A stretch of DNA of 64,000 bases, taken from positions 51,137 to 115,136 of the forward strand of contig JAEUOZ010000009.1 in NCBI GenBank assembly GCA_016790225.1, read 5' to 3'. A program made the translations under genes and the position numbers. Numbering within the stretch: position 1 is the stretch's first letter; each line of letters starts with the position of its first letter. Under the pieces are notes generated by a model that was given only the letters and a program-made list of their open reading frames with translations, did no database searches and had not been told where the DNA came from. The DNA is from Rubrivivax sp. (GTDB taxonomy: Bacteria; Pseudomonadota; Gammaproteobacteria; Burkholderiales; Burkholderiaceae). This document shows, piece by piece, positions 9,505 through 18,571 of the stretch.

Positions 9505-10431
9505 GTGTCTGCTTGTCTCCTGTCTGCGCGCCCGGGTCGCGCCCGTTCCTGGCTGCGCCTGGTGGCGCTGCTGGCTCTGACGCTCGTCATCAGCGGCTGC
9601 GCTGCGCCGCGGCAATGGGCTTTGCACAGCCTGGCCGACAGCCTCGCCGCAGCGGGCCAGTCGGACGAAGAGGATCTGCAGCTGGCGCGTGATGCCGCGC
9701 CGGTGGTGCTCAAGGCCTCGGAGGCCCTGCTGCAGCGGGTCCCGGATCACCTGGGCCTGGCCGAAGCCGTGGCGGGCGGCTTCACGCAATATGCCTATGC
9801 CTTTGTCGCCTTCGAGGCCGAACGTCTGCAGACGCAGGACGCCCGCGCGGCCCAGGCCCTGCAGGAGCGCGCCGCCCGCTTGTACGCGCGGGCCCATGGG
9901 CATGCGATGGCCGCCCTGATCCATCACCAGCCGCAGCTGCGCGCGGCGCTGGCAGGCGGGCCGCAAGCCGACACGCGGCGCGTGACCCTGCGCCCGGCCG
10001 AGATCGGCACGGCCTACTGGGCTGCCGCGTCGTGGGCCGCGTGGATCTCGCTGTCCAAGCACCGGCCCGATGTGGTCGCCGATCTGCCGCAGGCCATCAC
10101 GCTGGCCCGTTGGGCGCATGCGCAGGCGCCGGATCACGGCCAGGGCGCGCTGGCTTCGCTGCTGGGCACGCTGGAGGCAGCACGCCCGGGGGGCTCGGCG
10201 AAGGCCGCCGAGGCCTGGTTCGAACAGGCACTGAAGGCCGCCGGCGGTGACGCGCCGGGTGTGCTGGTGGCGATGGCCGAATCGCTGGCCCAGCCCGCCG
10301 GCGACCGTGCCCGCTTCGAAGCCCTGCTGCAGCGCGCCCTGCGCGCGGAAGGTCGTCCGCGCGACCTGCAGACGCAGGTGATGCAGGAACGCGCGCGCTG
10401 GCTGCTGCAATCGATCGACGATCTGTTCTGA
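9505..10431 (+). CDS. TatT-like TPR lipoprotein of a TRAP transporter
   Basis: The protein of about 308 residues begins at a GTG. Residues 18-32 form a lipoprotein signal ending in the lipobox VISGC (lipidated Cys near 32). The body is all-helical with repeated Ala/Leu-rich helical pairs, consistent with the TPR-like fold of TatT, described in Treponema as the TPR-protein partner of a TRAP binding protein. The next two genes encode a DctP binding protein and a fused DctQM permease, which is exactly the TPAT arrangement. It should be anchored in the periplasm and is thought to assist ligand transfer or oligomerise with the binding protein. Confidence 0.8.
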   Translation: MSACLLSARPGRARSWLRLVALLALTLVISGCAAPRQWALHSLADSLAAAGQSDEEDLQLARDAAPVVLKASEALLQRVPDHLGLAEAVAGGFTQYAYAFVAFEAERLQTQDARAAQALQERAARLYARAHGHAMAALIHHQPQLRAALAGGPQADTRRVTLRPAEIGTAYWAAASWAAWISLSKHRPDVVADLPQAITLARWAHAQAPDHGQGALASLLGTLEAARPGGSAKAAEAWFEQALKAAGGDAPGVLVAMAESLAQPAGDRARFEALLQRALRAEGRPRDLQTQVMQERARWLLQSIDDLF

Positions 10432-10442
10432 CGCTTCACCTC

Positions 10443-11477
10443 ATGATGCCTCCTCGCCGTCTCGCATGCCTCTCGCTCGGGCTCAGCGCCCTGTCGCCCT
10501 CCCTCCTGCCCGGCTGGGCGCGGGCACAGGCTGCCGTGCAGCTGCGCATCGGCACCGTCGTGCCCAAGAACTCGCTGTACCACCAGCAGCTGCTGGAAAT
10601 CGGCGAGGCCTGGCGGCCCGCGCAGGGCGGCAACGCGCGCTTCGTCGTCTTCACCGACGGCAGCCAGGGCGGCGAAGCCGAGATCGCGCGGCGCATGCGC
10701 ATCGGCCAGCTGCAGGGCGGCCTGATGTCGGTGGTCGGGCTGCGCGAGATCGAACCCACGGTCGCGGCCTTGCAGACGCTGCCGCTGCTCTTTCGCAGCT
10801 GGGACGAAGTCGACCACGTGCGCGAGAAGATGCGCCCGGGCATGGAAAAGCGCTTCGCCGAGCGCGGCTTCGTGATCATCGGCTGGGGCGATGCGGGCTG
10901 GGTGCGCTTCTTCTCGCGCGAGCCCGCGCGCAGGCCGGATGACTACAAGCGCATGAAGTTCTTCGCCTGGGGCTCGGAGCCCGAGCAGCAGGCCATCATG
11001 AAGAGCCTGGGCTACACGCCCGTGCCGCTGGAGACGGGCGACATCCTGCCCGCTGCCCAGACCGGCATGATCGATGTCGTGCCCTCCACGCCCTATTTCG
11101 CGCTGGCCTCGCAGGTCTACGAGTCGGTGCGGCACATGCTGGAGATCAACTGGGCGCCGATGGTCGGTGCGCTGGTGATCACGCAGCGCGCCTGGGACAG
11201 CATGAGCCCCACCGCCCAGCAGGCCTTGCGCACGGCCGGTGAACGTGCCGGCGTGCAGATGCGCACTCGCGCCCGACAGGAGGTGGACGAGGCCGTGCAG
11301 GCGATGCAGAAGCGCGGCCTCGTGGTCCACCGGCCCACGCCCGAGCAGATGCAGGAGTGGAACCAGCTCGCCGAACGGCTTTATCCGCGCATCCGCGGCA
11401 CCATGGTGCCGGCGGACACCTTCGATGAAGTGTTTGCCCACCTGAAGGCCTACCGTGCCAGCCGGCCGGCGCGCTGA
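10443..11477 (+). CDS. TRAP transporter substrate-binding protein, DctP family (TatP-like)
   Basis: This 344-residue protein has a cleavable signal peptide (MMPPRRLACLSLG to WARAQA). The mature protein opens with the DctP-like QLRIGTVVPKNSLYHQQL and contains the family segments LPLLFRSWDEVDHVRE, FFSREPARRPDDYKRMKFF (with the conserved dicarboxylate-type loop region) and AQTGMIDVVPSTPYF. It binds a solute in the periplasm and hands it to the permease encoded directly downstream. It starts 11 bases after the TatT-like gene. The ligand is unknown. TPAT systems are distinct from the second, classical TRAP system at 48-51 kb. Confidence 0.88.
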   Translation: MMPPRRLACLSLGLSALSPSLLPGWARAQAAVQLRIGTVVPKNSLYHQQLLEIGEAWRPAQGGNARFVVFTDGSQGGEAEIARRMRIGQLQGGLMSVVGLREIEPTVAALQTLPLLFRSWDEVDHVREKMRPGMEKRFAERGFVIIGWGDAGWVRFFSREPARRPDDYKRMKFFAWGSEPEQQAIMKSLGYTPVPLETGDILPAAQTGMIDVVPSTPYFALASQVYESVRHMLEINWAPMVGALVITQRAWDSMSPTAQQALRTAGERAGVQMRTRARQEVDEAVQAMQKRGLVVHRPTPEQMQEWNQLAERLYPRIRGTMVPADTFDEVFAHLKAYRASRPAR

Positions 11478-11522
11478 GCGGCGCCGGGGCATGGACGGCA
11501 CGAACAGCGCAAGGGCCACCCG

Positions 11523-13373
11523 GTGAGCCCGCCACCCGGCGCCGGCCCGATGTTCCGGCTGCGCGAGCTCGATCTCTGGCTGGCGGGCGCCGCGCTGACG
11601 GCCATGATCGGCGTGGCCCTGGCAGAGATGCTCCTGCGGCCGACGCTCGGGCGGGGCGTGGACAATGCGCCGGTGCTGGTGCAGCACCTGGGACTGGTGA
11701 TGACGATGTTCGGCGCCCTGGCGGCCGAACGTCACGGCCACCTCACCAGCCTGGGACCGCTCTTCAGCGGCGTGGGGCCGGCGGCCTGGCGCCTGACGCT
11801 GGGCGTGGCCGCGCGGGGCCTGGCTTCCCTCGTGTGCGGCATGCTGGCTGCGGCCAGCACCCGCTTTCTGCTCACGGAGATCGAGGCTGGCCAGATCCTG
11901 GCCTACGGCATGCCTGTGTGGTGGTGGCAGGTCCCGATGCCGCTGGGCTTTGCGCTGCTGTCGCTGCGCCTGGCCTGGCAACCGGCGCTGCCGGGCGCCC
12001 TGCGCTGGCCGCTGCTGCTGGCCCTGCCGCTGGCCGGTGTGGCCCTGGCCTGGATGCTGGATGGGCGCCCCGCTCCGCTGGCGCTGGCTGCGTTGATCGT
12101 GCTGGGGCTGCTGGCCGGTACGCCCATCTTCGCCGCGCTCGGGGCCGCTGCACTGCTGCTGTTTGCCAGCGACGCCCTGCCGCTGGCCAGCGTGCCCTTG
12201 TCCCACTACCAGATCACGGTCAATCCTTCGCTGCCCGCGCTGCCGCTGTTCACGCTGGCCGGGCTGGTGTTTGCGAGCACGGGGGCCGCAGCACGCCTGG
12301 GCCATCTGTTCCAGGTGCTGTTCGGCGGCGGCATCCGCGGCACCGTGGTGGCGGCAGCGGTGCTGTGCTCGCTGTTCACGGCGCTCACCGGTGGCAGCGG
12401 GGTCACGATCCTGGCGCTGGGCGGCCTGCTGCTGCCGCTGCTGATGAAGGCCGGCTATCCGGAGCAGCGCGGCATCGGGCTCGTCACCAGCGCCAGCGCG
12501 CTGGGCGTGCTGCTGGCGCCCTCGGTGCCCTTGATCATGGTCGCGGTGATTGCGCGCGTGCCCATCGCGGAGATGTTCCTGGCCGGCGTGCTGCCCGCCA
12601 TGCTGATGGTGCTGTGCCTGCTGACGCTGGGCGGCTTCCTGCGGCCGGTGGCCGCCCGCGGCGCGCTGCCGCCGAGTGCGGTGCCGCCGCCACCGCCAGC
12701 CGCCCCCGGGCGGCTGCGCGCGGCACTGGCGGACGCCAAATGGGAGCTGGCAGCGCCCCTGGTCGCCGTGGGCTCGCTGCTGTCCGGTCTGGCCACGCCG
12801 ATGGAAGGGGCCGCACTGACGGCCGCCTATGCGCTGTTCACGCAGGCCATCGTGCACCGCGAGCTCACGCTGCGCGGCTTCGGCCGCTGCGTGGCCGATG
12901 TGACGATGATCATCGGCGGCGTGATGCTGATCCTGGGCATGGCGCTGGCGCTGACCAATTACCTGGTCGATGCCGGCATCCCCGATGCGTTGACCGAGTG
13001 GGTGCAGGGCTTCGTGAGCAACCGCTGGCTGTTCCTGCTGCTGCTGTGCCTGTTTCTCTTTGCGGCGGCGGCGCTGATGGAGATCTATGCCGCGATTGTG
13101 GTGCTGGTGCCCCTGCTGCTGCCGCTGGCGCGCGCCTACGGCATCGACCCCCTGCACTTCGGCATCATCTTCCTCGCGGCGATGGAGGTGGGCTTTCTGC
13201 TGCCCCCGGCGGGGATGAACCTGTACTTCGCCGCGTCGATGTTCGGCAAGCCCATCGGCACCGTGGCGCGCGCCGTGGGGCCGGCCGTGCTGGCGATCTT
13301 CGTGGGCACCTTCATCATCGCCCTGGTGCCGCCACTGGCCACCGCCCTGCCGCAGCTGCTGCGCGCGTTCTGA
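11523..13373 (+). CDS. TRAP transporter fused small and large permease (DctQM)
   Basis: The 616-residue membrane protein starts with GTG at 11523. About the first 170 residues form the small DctQ-like four-helix part, including the family-type segment VLVQHLGLVMTMFGALAAER. From about residue 175 it is a DctM permease with FSLFTALTGGSGVTILALGG-type and LAPSVPLIMVAV-type helices and a repeat in the second half (FIIALVPPLATALP end). This fusion moves the solute across the inner membrane using an ion gradient. The gene follows its binding protein by 45 bases, and the trio TatT-DctP-DctQM is a complete uptake operon. Confidence 0.9.
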   Translation: MSPPPGAGPMFRLRELDLWLAGAALTAMIGVALAEMLLRPTLGRGVDNAPVLVQHLGLVMTMFGALAAERHGHLTSLGPLFSGVGPAAWRLTLGVAARGLASLVCGMLAAASTRFLLTEIEAGQILAYGMPVWWWQVPMPLGFALLSLRLAWQPALPGALRWPLLLALPLAGVALAWMLDGRPAPLALAALIVLGLLAGTPIFAALGAAALLLFASDALPLASVPLSHYQITVNPSLPALPLFTLAGLVFASTGAAARLGHLFQVLFGGGIRGTVVAAAVLCSLFTALTGGSGVTILALGGLLLPLLMKAGYPEQRGIGLVTSASALGVLLAPSVPLIMVAVIARVPIAEMFLAGVLPAMLMVLCLLTLGGFLRPVAARGALPPSAVPPPPPAAPGRLRAALADAKWELAAPLVAVGSLLSGLATPMEGAALTAAYALFTQAIVHRELTLRGFGRCVADVTMIIGGVMLILGMALALTNYLVDAGIPDALTEWVQGFVSNRWLFLLLLCLFLFAAAALMEIYAAIVVLVPLLLPLARAYGIDPLHFGIIFLAAMEVGFLLPPAGMNLYFAASMFGKPIGTVARAVGPAVLAIFVGTFIIALVPPLATALPQLLRAF

Positions 13374-13383
13374 GCGCGTTTTT
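13362..13383 (+). terminator. Weak candidate intrinsic terminator after the TRAP operon
   Basis: CGCGC and GCGCG flank a 7-base loop that spans the permease stop codon, and the 3' arm is followed by TTTTT. The stem is only five pairs, although all are G-C. Its position right at the end of a three-gene operon supports a terminating role. Confidence 0.3.
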
Positions 13384-13466
13384 CCCCAAGCCACCGGCTG
13401 TCACGGCGCCGTCACCGCGGCGCCCAAGCATGCGGCCTTCTGCTGTCCACCGGAAAGACCGAAGCC

Positions 13467-14387
13467 ATGAACGCGACCTCACCCGACCCCGACGATCTGA
13501 TCCGGCGCATCCGGGCCGATCTGCTGGATGGCTACGACGAGGAACTCGAGATGGAGATCGAGGACCGCTCGGTCGACGAAGCCCTGGGCCTGATCGACAG
13601 CGATGCCCCGGCCCGCAGCGAGCGGCTGGCTTACTTCAGGCACCTCTTCGCGCTGCAGCGCGAGCTGGTCAAGCTGCAGGACTGGGTCGTGCACACGCGG
13701 CAGAAGGTGGTCATCCTCTTCGAAGGCCGGGATGCGGCCGGCAAGGGCGGGGTCATCAAGCGCATCACGCAGCGCCTGAACCCGCGCGTGTGCCGCGTGG
13801 TGGCGCTGCCCGCCCCGAACGACCGGGAACGCACGCAGTGGTACTTTCAACGTTATGCGCCGCAACTGCCGGCGGCCGGCGAGATCGTGCTCTTCGACCG
13901 CAGCTGGTACAACCGCGCCGGCGTGGAGCGGGTCATGGGCTTCTGCAGCGACGACGACGTCGAGGAGTTCTTCCGCTCGGTGCCGGAGTTCGAGCGCATG
14001 CTCGTGCGATCCGGCATCCGCCTGATCAAGTACTGGTTCTCGATCACCGACGACGAGCAGCACCTGCGCTTCCTGGGGCGCATCCACGATCCGCTGAAGC
14101 AGTGGAAGCTCTCGCCGATGGATCTGGAATCGCGCCGCCGCTGGGAGGACTACACCAAGGCCAAGGAGGCGATGCTGGAGCGCACCCACATCCCGGAAGC
14201 GCCCTGGTGGGTGGTGCAGGCCGTGGACAAGAAGCGCGCACGCCTGAACTGCATCCAGCACCTGCTCGACCAGTTCGTGGCACACGAGGTGGAGCGCCCC
14301 GTGATCGTGCTGCCCGAGCGCGAGCGCCACGCGGATTACACGCGCCAGCCCGTGCCGGCCTCGATGTTCGTGCCGGAGCGGTACTGA
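13467..14387 (+). CDS. ppk2: Polyphosphate kinase 2 (PPK2 family)
   Basis: The 306-residue protein carries a Walker A motif GRDAAGKGG near residues 87-95, a Walker B region IVLFDRSWYNRAGVE and the PPK2 lid-region segment LKQWKLSPMDLESRRRWEDYTKAK. These are diagnostic of PPK2 enzymes, which use polyphosphate to phosphorylate nucleoside mono- or diphosphates. Length of about 300 residues with a single domain, and the acidic N-terminus (GYDEELEME), resemble class I members, which mainly make NTPs from NDPs. It is cytoplasmic. It appears as a single gene between the TRAP operon and a membrane-protein gene. Confidence 0.93.
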   Translation: MNATSPDPDDLIRRIRADLLDGYDEELEMEIEDRSVDEALGLIDSDAPARSERLAYFRHLFALQRELVKLQDWVVHTRQKVVILFEGRDAAGKGGVIKRITQRLNPRVCRVVALPAPNDRERTQWYFQRYAPQLPAAGEIVLFDRSWYNRAGVERVMGFCSDDDVEEFFRSVPEFERMLVRSGIRLIKYWFSITDDEQHLRFLGRIHDPLKQWKLSPMDLESRRRWEDYTKAKEAMLERTHIPEAPWWVVQAVDKKRARLNCIQHLLDQFVAHEVERPVIVLPERERHADYTRQPVPASMFVPERY

Positions 14388-14454
14388 GGGCCTAGCCCGC
14401 CGGCCAAAGGCCCGCCGCGCGCGCTGGGCGGGCTGCGAAGCCCACAATGCCCTC

Positions 14455-15069
14455 ATGTCGACCGTGCCACCCTTGCAGACGCCCGCGCCACCCTTGTCGG
14501 AAGAGGCCCTCCAGCAGCAGCGCTGGGACCGCAACAAGCCCTCGATCTATGCAGACCTGGGGTTGGGTCTGCTGTTCTTCGTGGTGGCCAAGCTCAGCGA
14601 TCTGACCACGGCGGCCCTGGTGGCAGCCGGCGCGGGGCTGGCGCTGGTGGTCGCGCAGCGCTTCGTGAAGGTCGATCTGCTGGGCGGCATGGCGCTGTTC
14701 GGCGTCTTCATGCTGCTGGTGTCGGCCGGCTTCTCCTGGTACTTCCAGGATGAGAACCTGATCAAGTACAAGGGCACGATCCTCGGGCTGTTCGTCGCCA
14801 CCCTGATGCTGTCGGACGCTGCCTTCAACCGCGGGCGATGGTTCGGCCGGCGCCTGGAGCGCTACATCCAGCACCCGGTGGACATCCGCCGGCTCACGCT
14901 GGGCCTGGGGCTGGTCGGCCTGACCATGGCCGCGCTGAATGCCGGTGTCGCGCGCTTTGCATCCACCGACCTGTGGCTGAACTACACCACCTTCGGGGAC
15001 ATCATCATCAGCATCACGCTGTTCTTCGGCGTGCTGCGCTTTGCGCGCCTGCCCGCGCCAGCGGCCTGA
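14455..15069 (+). CDS. YciB/septation protein A-like integral membrane protein
   Basis: The 204-residue protein has about five hydrophobic segments (roughly 34-50, 53-70, 73-95, 108-122, 148-170) and a closing helix at 180-198. The motif-like WLNYTTFGD and the pattern of short helices recall the YciB/IspA family of inner-membrane proteins implicated in envelope integrity and septation. The N-terminus carries a proline-rich cytoplasmic tail. The family call rests on resemblance read by eye; a generic membrane protein of unknown function is the alternative. Confidence 0.55.
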   Translation: MSTVPPLQTPAPPLSEEALQQQRWDRNKPSIYADLGLGLLFFVVAKLSDLTTAALVAAGAGLALVVAQRFVKVDLLGGMALFGVFMLLVSAGFSWYFQDENLIKYKGTILGLFVATLMLSDAAFNRGRWFGRRLERYIQHPVDIRRLTLGLGLVGLTMAALNAGVARFASTDLWLNYTTFGDIIISITLFFGVLRFARLPAPAA

Positions 15070-15125
15070 GCGCTTGTGAAGATGCCAGCCATGGCCCGGA
15101 TCGGCAGCCGCAGGCGCACGCGTTG

Positions 15126-15491
15126 ATGAGCTTGGCCCCCTTCCAGTCGCTGGGTGCGCCGCGTGTGCTGACGCTCGTTCGGCTGCGGCCGCTGGGCGTG
15201 CCGGTGAGGCTGGACGCCGCGCAGCAGCGCGCGCTGTTCGAAGCCACCGCGCCGGCCTATCTGCAGGTGCCGGGTTTGCTGCGCAAGCTGTTCCTGGCCG
15301 GCGATCAGGGCGCGGGCGGCTGGTACGAATGGGAGACGCGCGCAGCGGGTGAGGCCTGGTTCAGCCCCGCCTGGGCAGAACGCCTGCGCAGCCGCTACGC
15401 GGTGGAGCCGCTGCTGGAGTGGTTCGAGGCACCCTGCCTCGTCGATGCGGTGGCGCAGCAGGTGTGGATCGCCGAGGGACCGGGCCATTGA
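15126..15491 (+). CDS. Small YdhR/ABM-like (dimeric ferredoxin-like fold) protein
   Basis: This is a 121-residue protein starting at ATG 15126. The segments LRKLFLAGDQGAGGWYEWETRAAGEAWF and SRYAVEPLLEWFEAP follow the pattern of YdhR-like and antibiotic-biosynthesis-monooxygenase-fold proteins, in which a compact alpha/beta sandwich binds a small hydrophobic compound. Many such proteins act as monooxygenases without cofactor; others have no known activity. It follows the YciB-like gene by 56 bases and faces the leuD-like gene in convergent orientation. Confidence 0.5.
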   Translation: MSLAPFQSLGAPRVLTLVRLRPLGVPVRLDAAQQRALFEATAPAYLQVPGLLRKLFLAGDQGAGGWYEWETRAAGEAWFSPAWAERLRSRYAVEPLLEWFEAPCLVDAVAQQVWIAEGPGH

Positions 15492-15536
15492 GCACCGGTG
15501 ACTGAGGGCCGCGCGATTCGCGCCCGGCGCCGCAGC

Positions 15537-16145
15537 TCACCACATCCAGGGCCGGCGCAGCCTATCCTGCGCCTCGAAGGCCTCGATGGCGTCGCGCTGT
15601 TGCCAGGTGCGGTCGATCGCATCCATCCCGGTGATCAGCATCTCGCGGTCTTCGGCGTCCAGCGCAAAGGCGTGCTCCTGGCCATCGGGCGTGCGCAGAC
15701 GCTGGCGTGGCACATCCGCGTGCAGCGCGCAGGCGCCCTGCTCGGCCTGGCCGGCGATGGCCCTCACCACCTCATCGGGCAGTTCCAGCGGCAGCAGGCC
15801 GTTGCGGATGCAGTTGTTGCGGAAGATGGCGCCGAAGCTGGGCGCCACGACACAACGGATGCCGAACTGCACCAGCGCCCAGACCGCCATCTCGCGCGAG
15901 GAGCCGCAACCGAAGTTGCGCCCCGCCACCAGAAACACCGCGTGGCGCCAGGGCTCGCGATTGAGGATGAAGGCCGGGTCTTCGGCGCCGCCGGGCTGCA
16001 GGTAGCGCCAGGGCGCAAAGAGCTTGGCGCCGAAGCCCTCGCGGCTGGGGCTGGTGATCTCGCGCGAAGGGATGATGACGTCGGTGTCGATGTTGTCGCG
16101 CAGCAGCGGCGCGGCGAGACCCTCGATATGGATCACGGGATTCAT
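15537..16145 (-). CDS. leuD: Isopropylmalate isomerase-like small subunit (LeuD family)
   Basis: The 202-residue protein from ATG 16145 matches LeuD: NIDTDVIIPSR near the start, NFGCGSSRE, APSFGAIFRNNC and NGLLPLELP. The swivel domain forms the substrate end of an aconitase-type hydro-lyase with the LeuC-type subunit encoded just upstream. In biosynthetic LeuD the conserved text after SSRE is HAPWAL; here it is MAVWAL, so a usual active-site-region His and Pro are replaced. No leuA or leuB lies nearby and the gene sits at the end of a unit whose promoter carries the island operator. A catabolic hydratase or isomerase role (for example on an alkyl-maleate or alkyl-malate) is therefore at least as likely as leucine synthesis. 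Confidence 0.85.
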   Translation of the reverse strand: MNPVIHIEGLAAPLLRDNIDTDVIIPSREITSPSREGFGAKLFAPWRYLQPGGAEDPAFILNREPWRHAVFLVAGRNFGCGSSREMAVWALVQFGIRCVVAPSFGAIFRNNCIRNGLLPLELPDEVVRAIAGQAEQGACALHADVPRQRLRTPDGQEHAFALDAEDREMLITGMDAIDRTWQQRDAIEAFEAQDRLRRPWMW

Positions 16146-16176
16146 GCGCGCCCGCCGGATGCCATGCGATGAAACC

Positions 16177-17616
16177 TCAAGCCCCGGACTGCACAGGCTC
16201 GAGCGCGCGCGCATCGGCGATGCAGCCGGCCACGGCGCTGGCCGCCACTGTTGCCGGGCTGGCCAGGTGCGTGCGCACACCCGGGCCCTGCCGGCCTTCG
16301 AAGTTGCGGTTGGTGCTGCTGATCACGCGCCGCGCGGCGCCGAAGTGGTCACCGCCGGCAAAGAAGCACAGCGAGCAGCCGCTGGCACGCCACTCGAAGC
16401 CCGCCGCCTCGAAGATGTGGTGCAGGCCTTCGGCCTCGGCCGCGGCGCGCACGGGCATCGAGCCCGGCACCACGAGCGCCTTCACGCCGGGCGCCACACG
16501 GCGGCCGCGCAGCACGGCGGCGGCGGCCCGCAGATCGGGCAGGCGGCTGTTGGTGCAGGAGCCGATGAAGGCGGCCTCGATGGGCATGCCCCGCAGCGGC
16601 TGGCCCGGCTGCAGATCCATGTAGGCCAGCGCACGCTGCCACGCGGCGCGCTGGGCGCTGTCGGCCGCGGCGGCCGGATCCGGCACCGCGCCGCTGATGG
16701 CCACGCCATGCTCTGGCGTGGTGCCCCAGGTGACTTGCGGCTCCAGGTGGCGGATGTCCAATCTCAGCCGCTCATCCCAGGCGGCGCCTTCGTCGCTGCG
16801 CAGCGTGCGCCAGTGGGCCGCCGCCGCATCGAAGGCCGCGCCCTGCGGCGCGAAGGGCCGGCCGGCCACCCACTGGATCGTGGTCTCGTCCGGCGCCACC
16901 AGGCCCGTCCAGGCGCCGAACTCCACGGCCATGTTGCACAAGGTCATGCGCCCTTCGATGTCCAGGCTGCGCACGGCCTCGCCGGCAAACTCGATCGCGC
17001 AGCCGGCGCCGCCCTGCGCGCCGAAGCGCGCGATCAGCGCGAGGATCAGGTCCTTGGCAAAGACACCCGGCGGCAGGGTGCCGTCCAGCCGCACCTGCAT
17101 GCGCCGTGGACGCGGGCGCAGCAGGGTCTGCGTGGCCACCGCCTGTTCGCCCTCGGTGGAACCGATGCCCCAGGCCAGCGCGCCGATGCCGCCCACGGTG
17201 CCGGTGTGGCTGTCCGGGCAGACCAGGGTGCAGCCCGGCAGCGCGATGCCCTGCTCGGGCGACACCACGTGCACGATGCCCTGATGCGGATCGTGCAGAT
17301 CGAAGAGCCGGATGCCCGCGGCCTGCGTGTGGCGGCGGAATTCGGTGATGAAGCTCTCGCCGCTCTTGAGCAGCGTGCGGTCGCTGCGCTGCGGCGTGGT
17401 GTCCACGATGTGGTCCATGCAGCCGAAGACCCGCTGCGGATGCCGCGGCGTGCGCCCCGCGGCCGCCAGACCCGCCAGCAGCGCCGGGCCGGTGCGTTCA
17501 TGCAGGAAGACGCGGTCGATGTGCAGCAGCGTGTGCGTGTCGCCAAGATCGACGATGCGGTGATCGTTCCAGATGCGGTCGATCACCGTCAGCGCGGGGC
17601 GGGCTTCCCGGTTCAT
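16177..17616 (-). CDS. leuC: Isopropylmalate isomerase-like large subunit (LeuC family)
   Basis: The 479-residue protein is a LeuC-type aconitase-fold subunit. It has VCPDSHTGTVGGIGALAWGIG, a cluster ligand in FIGSCTNSR and the CSLC pair near the C-terminal side; these three cysteines would hold the [4Fe-4S] cluster. With the small subunit it would dehydrate and rehydrate a 2- or 3-alkylmalate. The motif around the last cysteines is CSLCFFAGGD rather than the CSMCLAMNPD-type text of biosynthetic LeuC. It is followed after 31 bases by the leuD-like gene and preceded by a DUF1838 gene 49 bases upstream, so the three probably form one operon. Confidence 0.88.
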   Translation of the reverse strand: MNREARPALTVIDRIWNDHRIVDLGDTHTLLHIDRVFLHERTGPALLAGLAAAGRTPRHPQRVFGCMDHIVDTTPQRSDRTLLKSGESFITEFRRHTQAAGIRLFDLHDPHQGIVHVVSPEQGIALPGCTLVCPDSHTGTVGGIGALAWGIGSTEGEQAVATQTLLRPRPRRMQVRLDGTLPPGVFAKDLILALIARFGAQGGAGCAIEFAGEAVRSLDIEGRMTLCNMAVEFGAWTGLVAPDETTIQWVAGRPFAPQGAAFDAAAAHWRTLRSDEGAAWDERLRLDIRHLEPQVTWGTTPEHGVAISGAVPDPAAAADSAQRAAWQRALAYMDLQPGQPLRGMPIEAAFIGSCTNSRLPDLRAAAAVLRGRRVAPGVKALVVPGSMPVRAAAEAEGLHHIFEAAGFEWRASGCSLCFFAGGDHFGAARRVISSTNRNFEGRQGPGVRTHLASPATVAASAVAGCIADARALEPVQSGA

Positions 17617-17665
17617 GCAGGAGATCTCGACCCGGGCTCGCGCCGTGCCGGTGACCTGGATCCGG

Positions 17666-18538
17666 TCACGGCTTGCGGGGCGGGAACTTCTTCTTGTAGT
17701 AGGTCCAGCTGGTCTCGTTGGGCGTGGTGTAGGTCGTCGGCGCCGTCTGGTACTCCGGGAAGCGCGAGGTCGTGAGCTGCTGCAGATCCGCCGGCAGGTC
17801 TTCGAAGCGGTCGAACTTGCGCCCGTGCCCGCTGTACAGCAGATAGCCCGGACGCTGACCCATCTTCATCCAGGGCAGCCAGGGGCCGGTGCGCGACCAG
17901 GCCCAGGTGGACGGCACGCTGGTGAGCCGGGGGTTGTCCAGATCGCTCTTCTTGGCAAAGAAGGTGAAGTGCTCCGAGGCCAGGTAGGTGGGCCCGGACG
18001 ACTCGGCCGGATATTCGGCCGGCGTGAGCGGATTCGGGTAGGCCAGCGGGATGTCCAGCCGCAGGAAGACCTCGTTGCCGCTGACCATGAACGGCAGGCG
18101 CGTGGGGCTGGGGCCGTCCGGCGCGCCATAGCGCGAATTCACCGGATCGTTGGCCACGTGCAGCACCGCGTTCTTCTCGTTGGTGAACGGGTTGTTCCAC
18201 TCGTCCACCACGGCCCAGGTGCCCAGGTCGCGGTAGAAGGCCACCTCGCGCGTGATGAATTCGGTGGTCCCCTCGGCGCCCTTGGCGAAGCGGCCGACGT
18301 TGAAGCCTTCCAGCCGCAGGATGGGGCGCGGGCGCTCGCCGGGCACCACGGCAAACATCGTCACCCACCAGTTGGCGAAGACGGGCTTGCCCGAGGCATC
18401 GGCGCGGATGCGCATGAAGGCATCCAGCTGGCCGGCCGGGCTGAGCACGTCCAGCTGGGCGGAGGCGGGGGCAGCGGCCAGCAGGCCCAGGGTGCAGGCC
18501 AGCGCGGTGGTGGCGCGGCGCAGGAGGCGCAGGGACAT
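17666..18538 (-). CDS. Exported DUF1838-family protein
   Basis: The start chosen is ATG 18538 (MSLRLLRRATTALACTLG), which gives a typical signal peptide cut after APASAQ and a protein of 290 residues. The mature text (GNEVFLRLDIPLAYPNP, SGPTYLASEHFTFFAKK, WSRTGPWLPWMKMGQRPGYLLY) resembles DUF1838 proteins, a periplasmic family of unknown function common in catabolic clusters of alpha- and beta-proteobacteria. It is the first gene of the DUF1838-leuC-leuD unit behind an island operator. No catalytic motif is recognised. Confidence 0.7.
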   Translation of the reverse strand: MSLRLLRRATTALACTLGLLAAAPASAQLDVLSPAGQLDAFMRIRADASGKPVFANWWVTMFAVVPGERPRPILRLEGFNVGRFAKGAEGTTEFITREVAFYRDLGTWAVVDEWNNPFTNEKNAVLHVANDPVNSRYGAPDGPSPTRLPFMVSGNEVFLRLDIPLAYPNPLTPAEYPAESSGPTYLASEHFTFFAKKSDLDNPRLTSVPSTWAWSRTGPWLPWMKMGQRPGYLLYSGHGRKFDRFEDLPADLQQLTTSRFPEYQTAPTTYTTPNETSWTYYKKKFPPRKP

Positions 18539-18571
18539 CGTGGGTTCTCCGGCAAGGGCCCCGGCCATGCC

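Noticed and set aside
9427..10410. Upstream extension of the PLP enzyme frame by over 300 codons
   Set aside because: It overlaps the TatT-like gene on the other strand and lacks any domain; the ATG at 9426 gives a normal fold-type II length.
10134..13394. Very long minus-strand open frame opposite the TRAP operon
   Set aside because: Its translation is rich in Gln, Arg and His with no family features, the typical shadow of GC-rich coding DNA; the plus strand holds three well-recognised genes.
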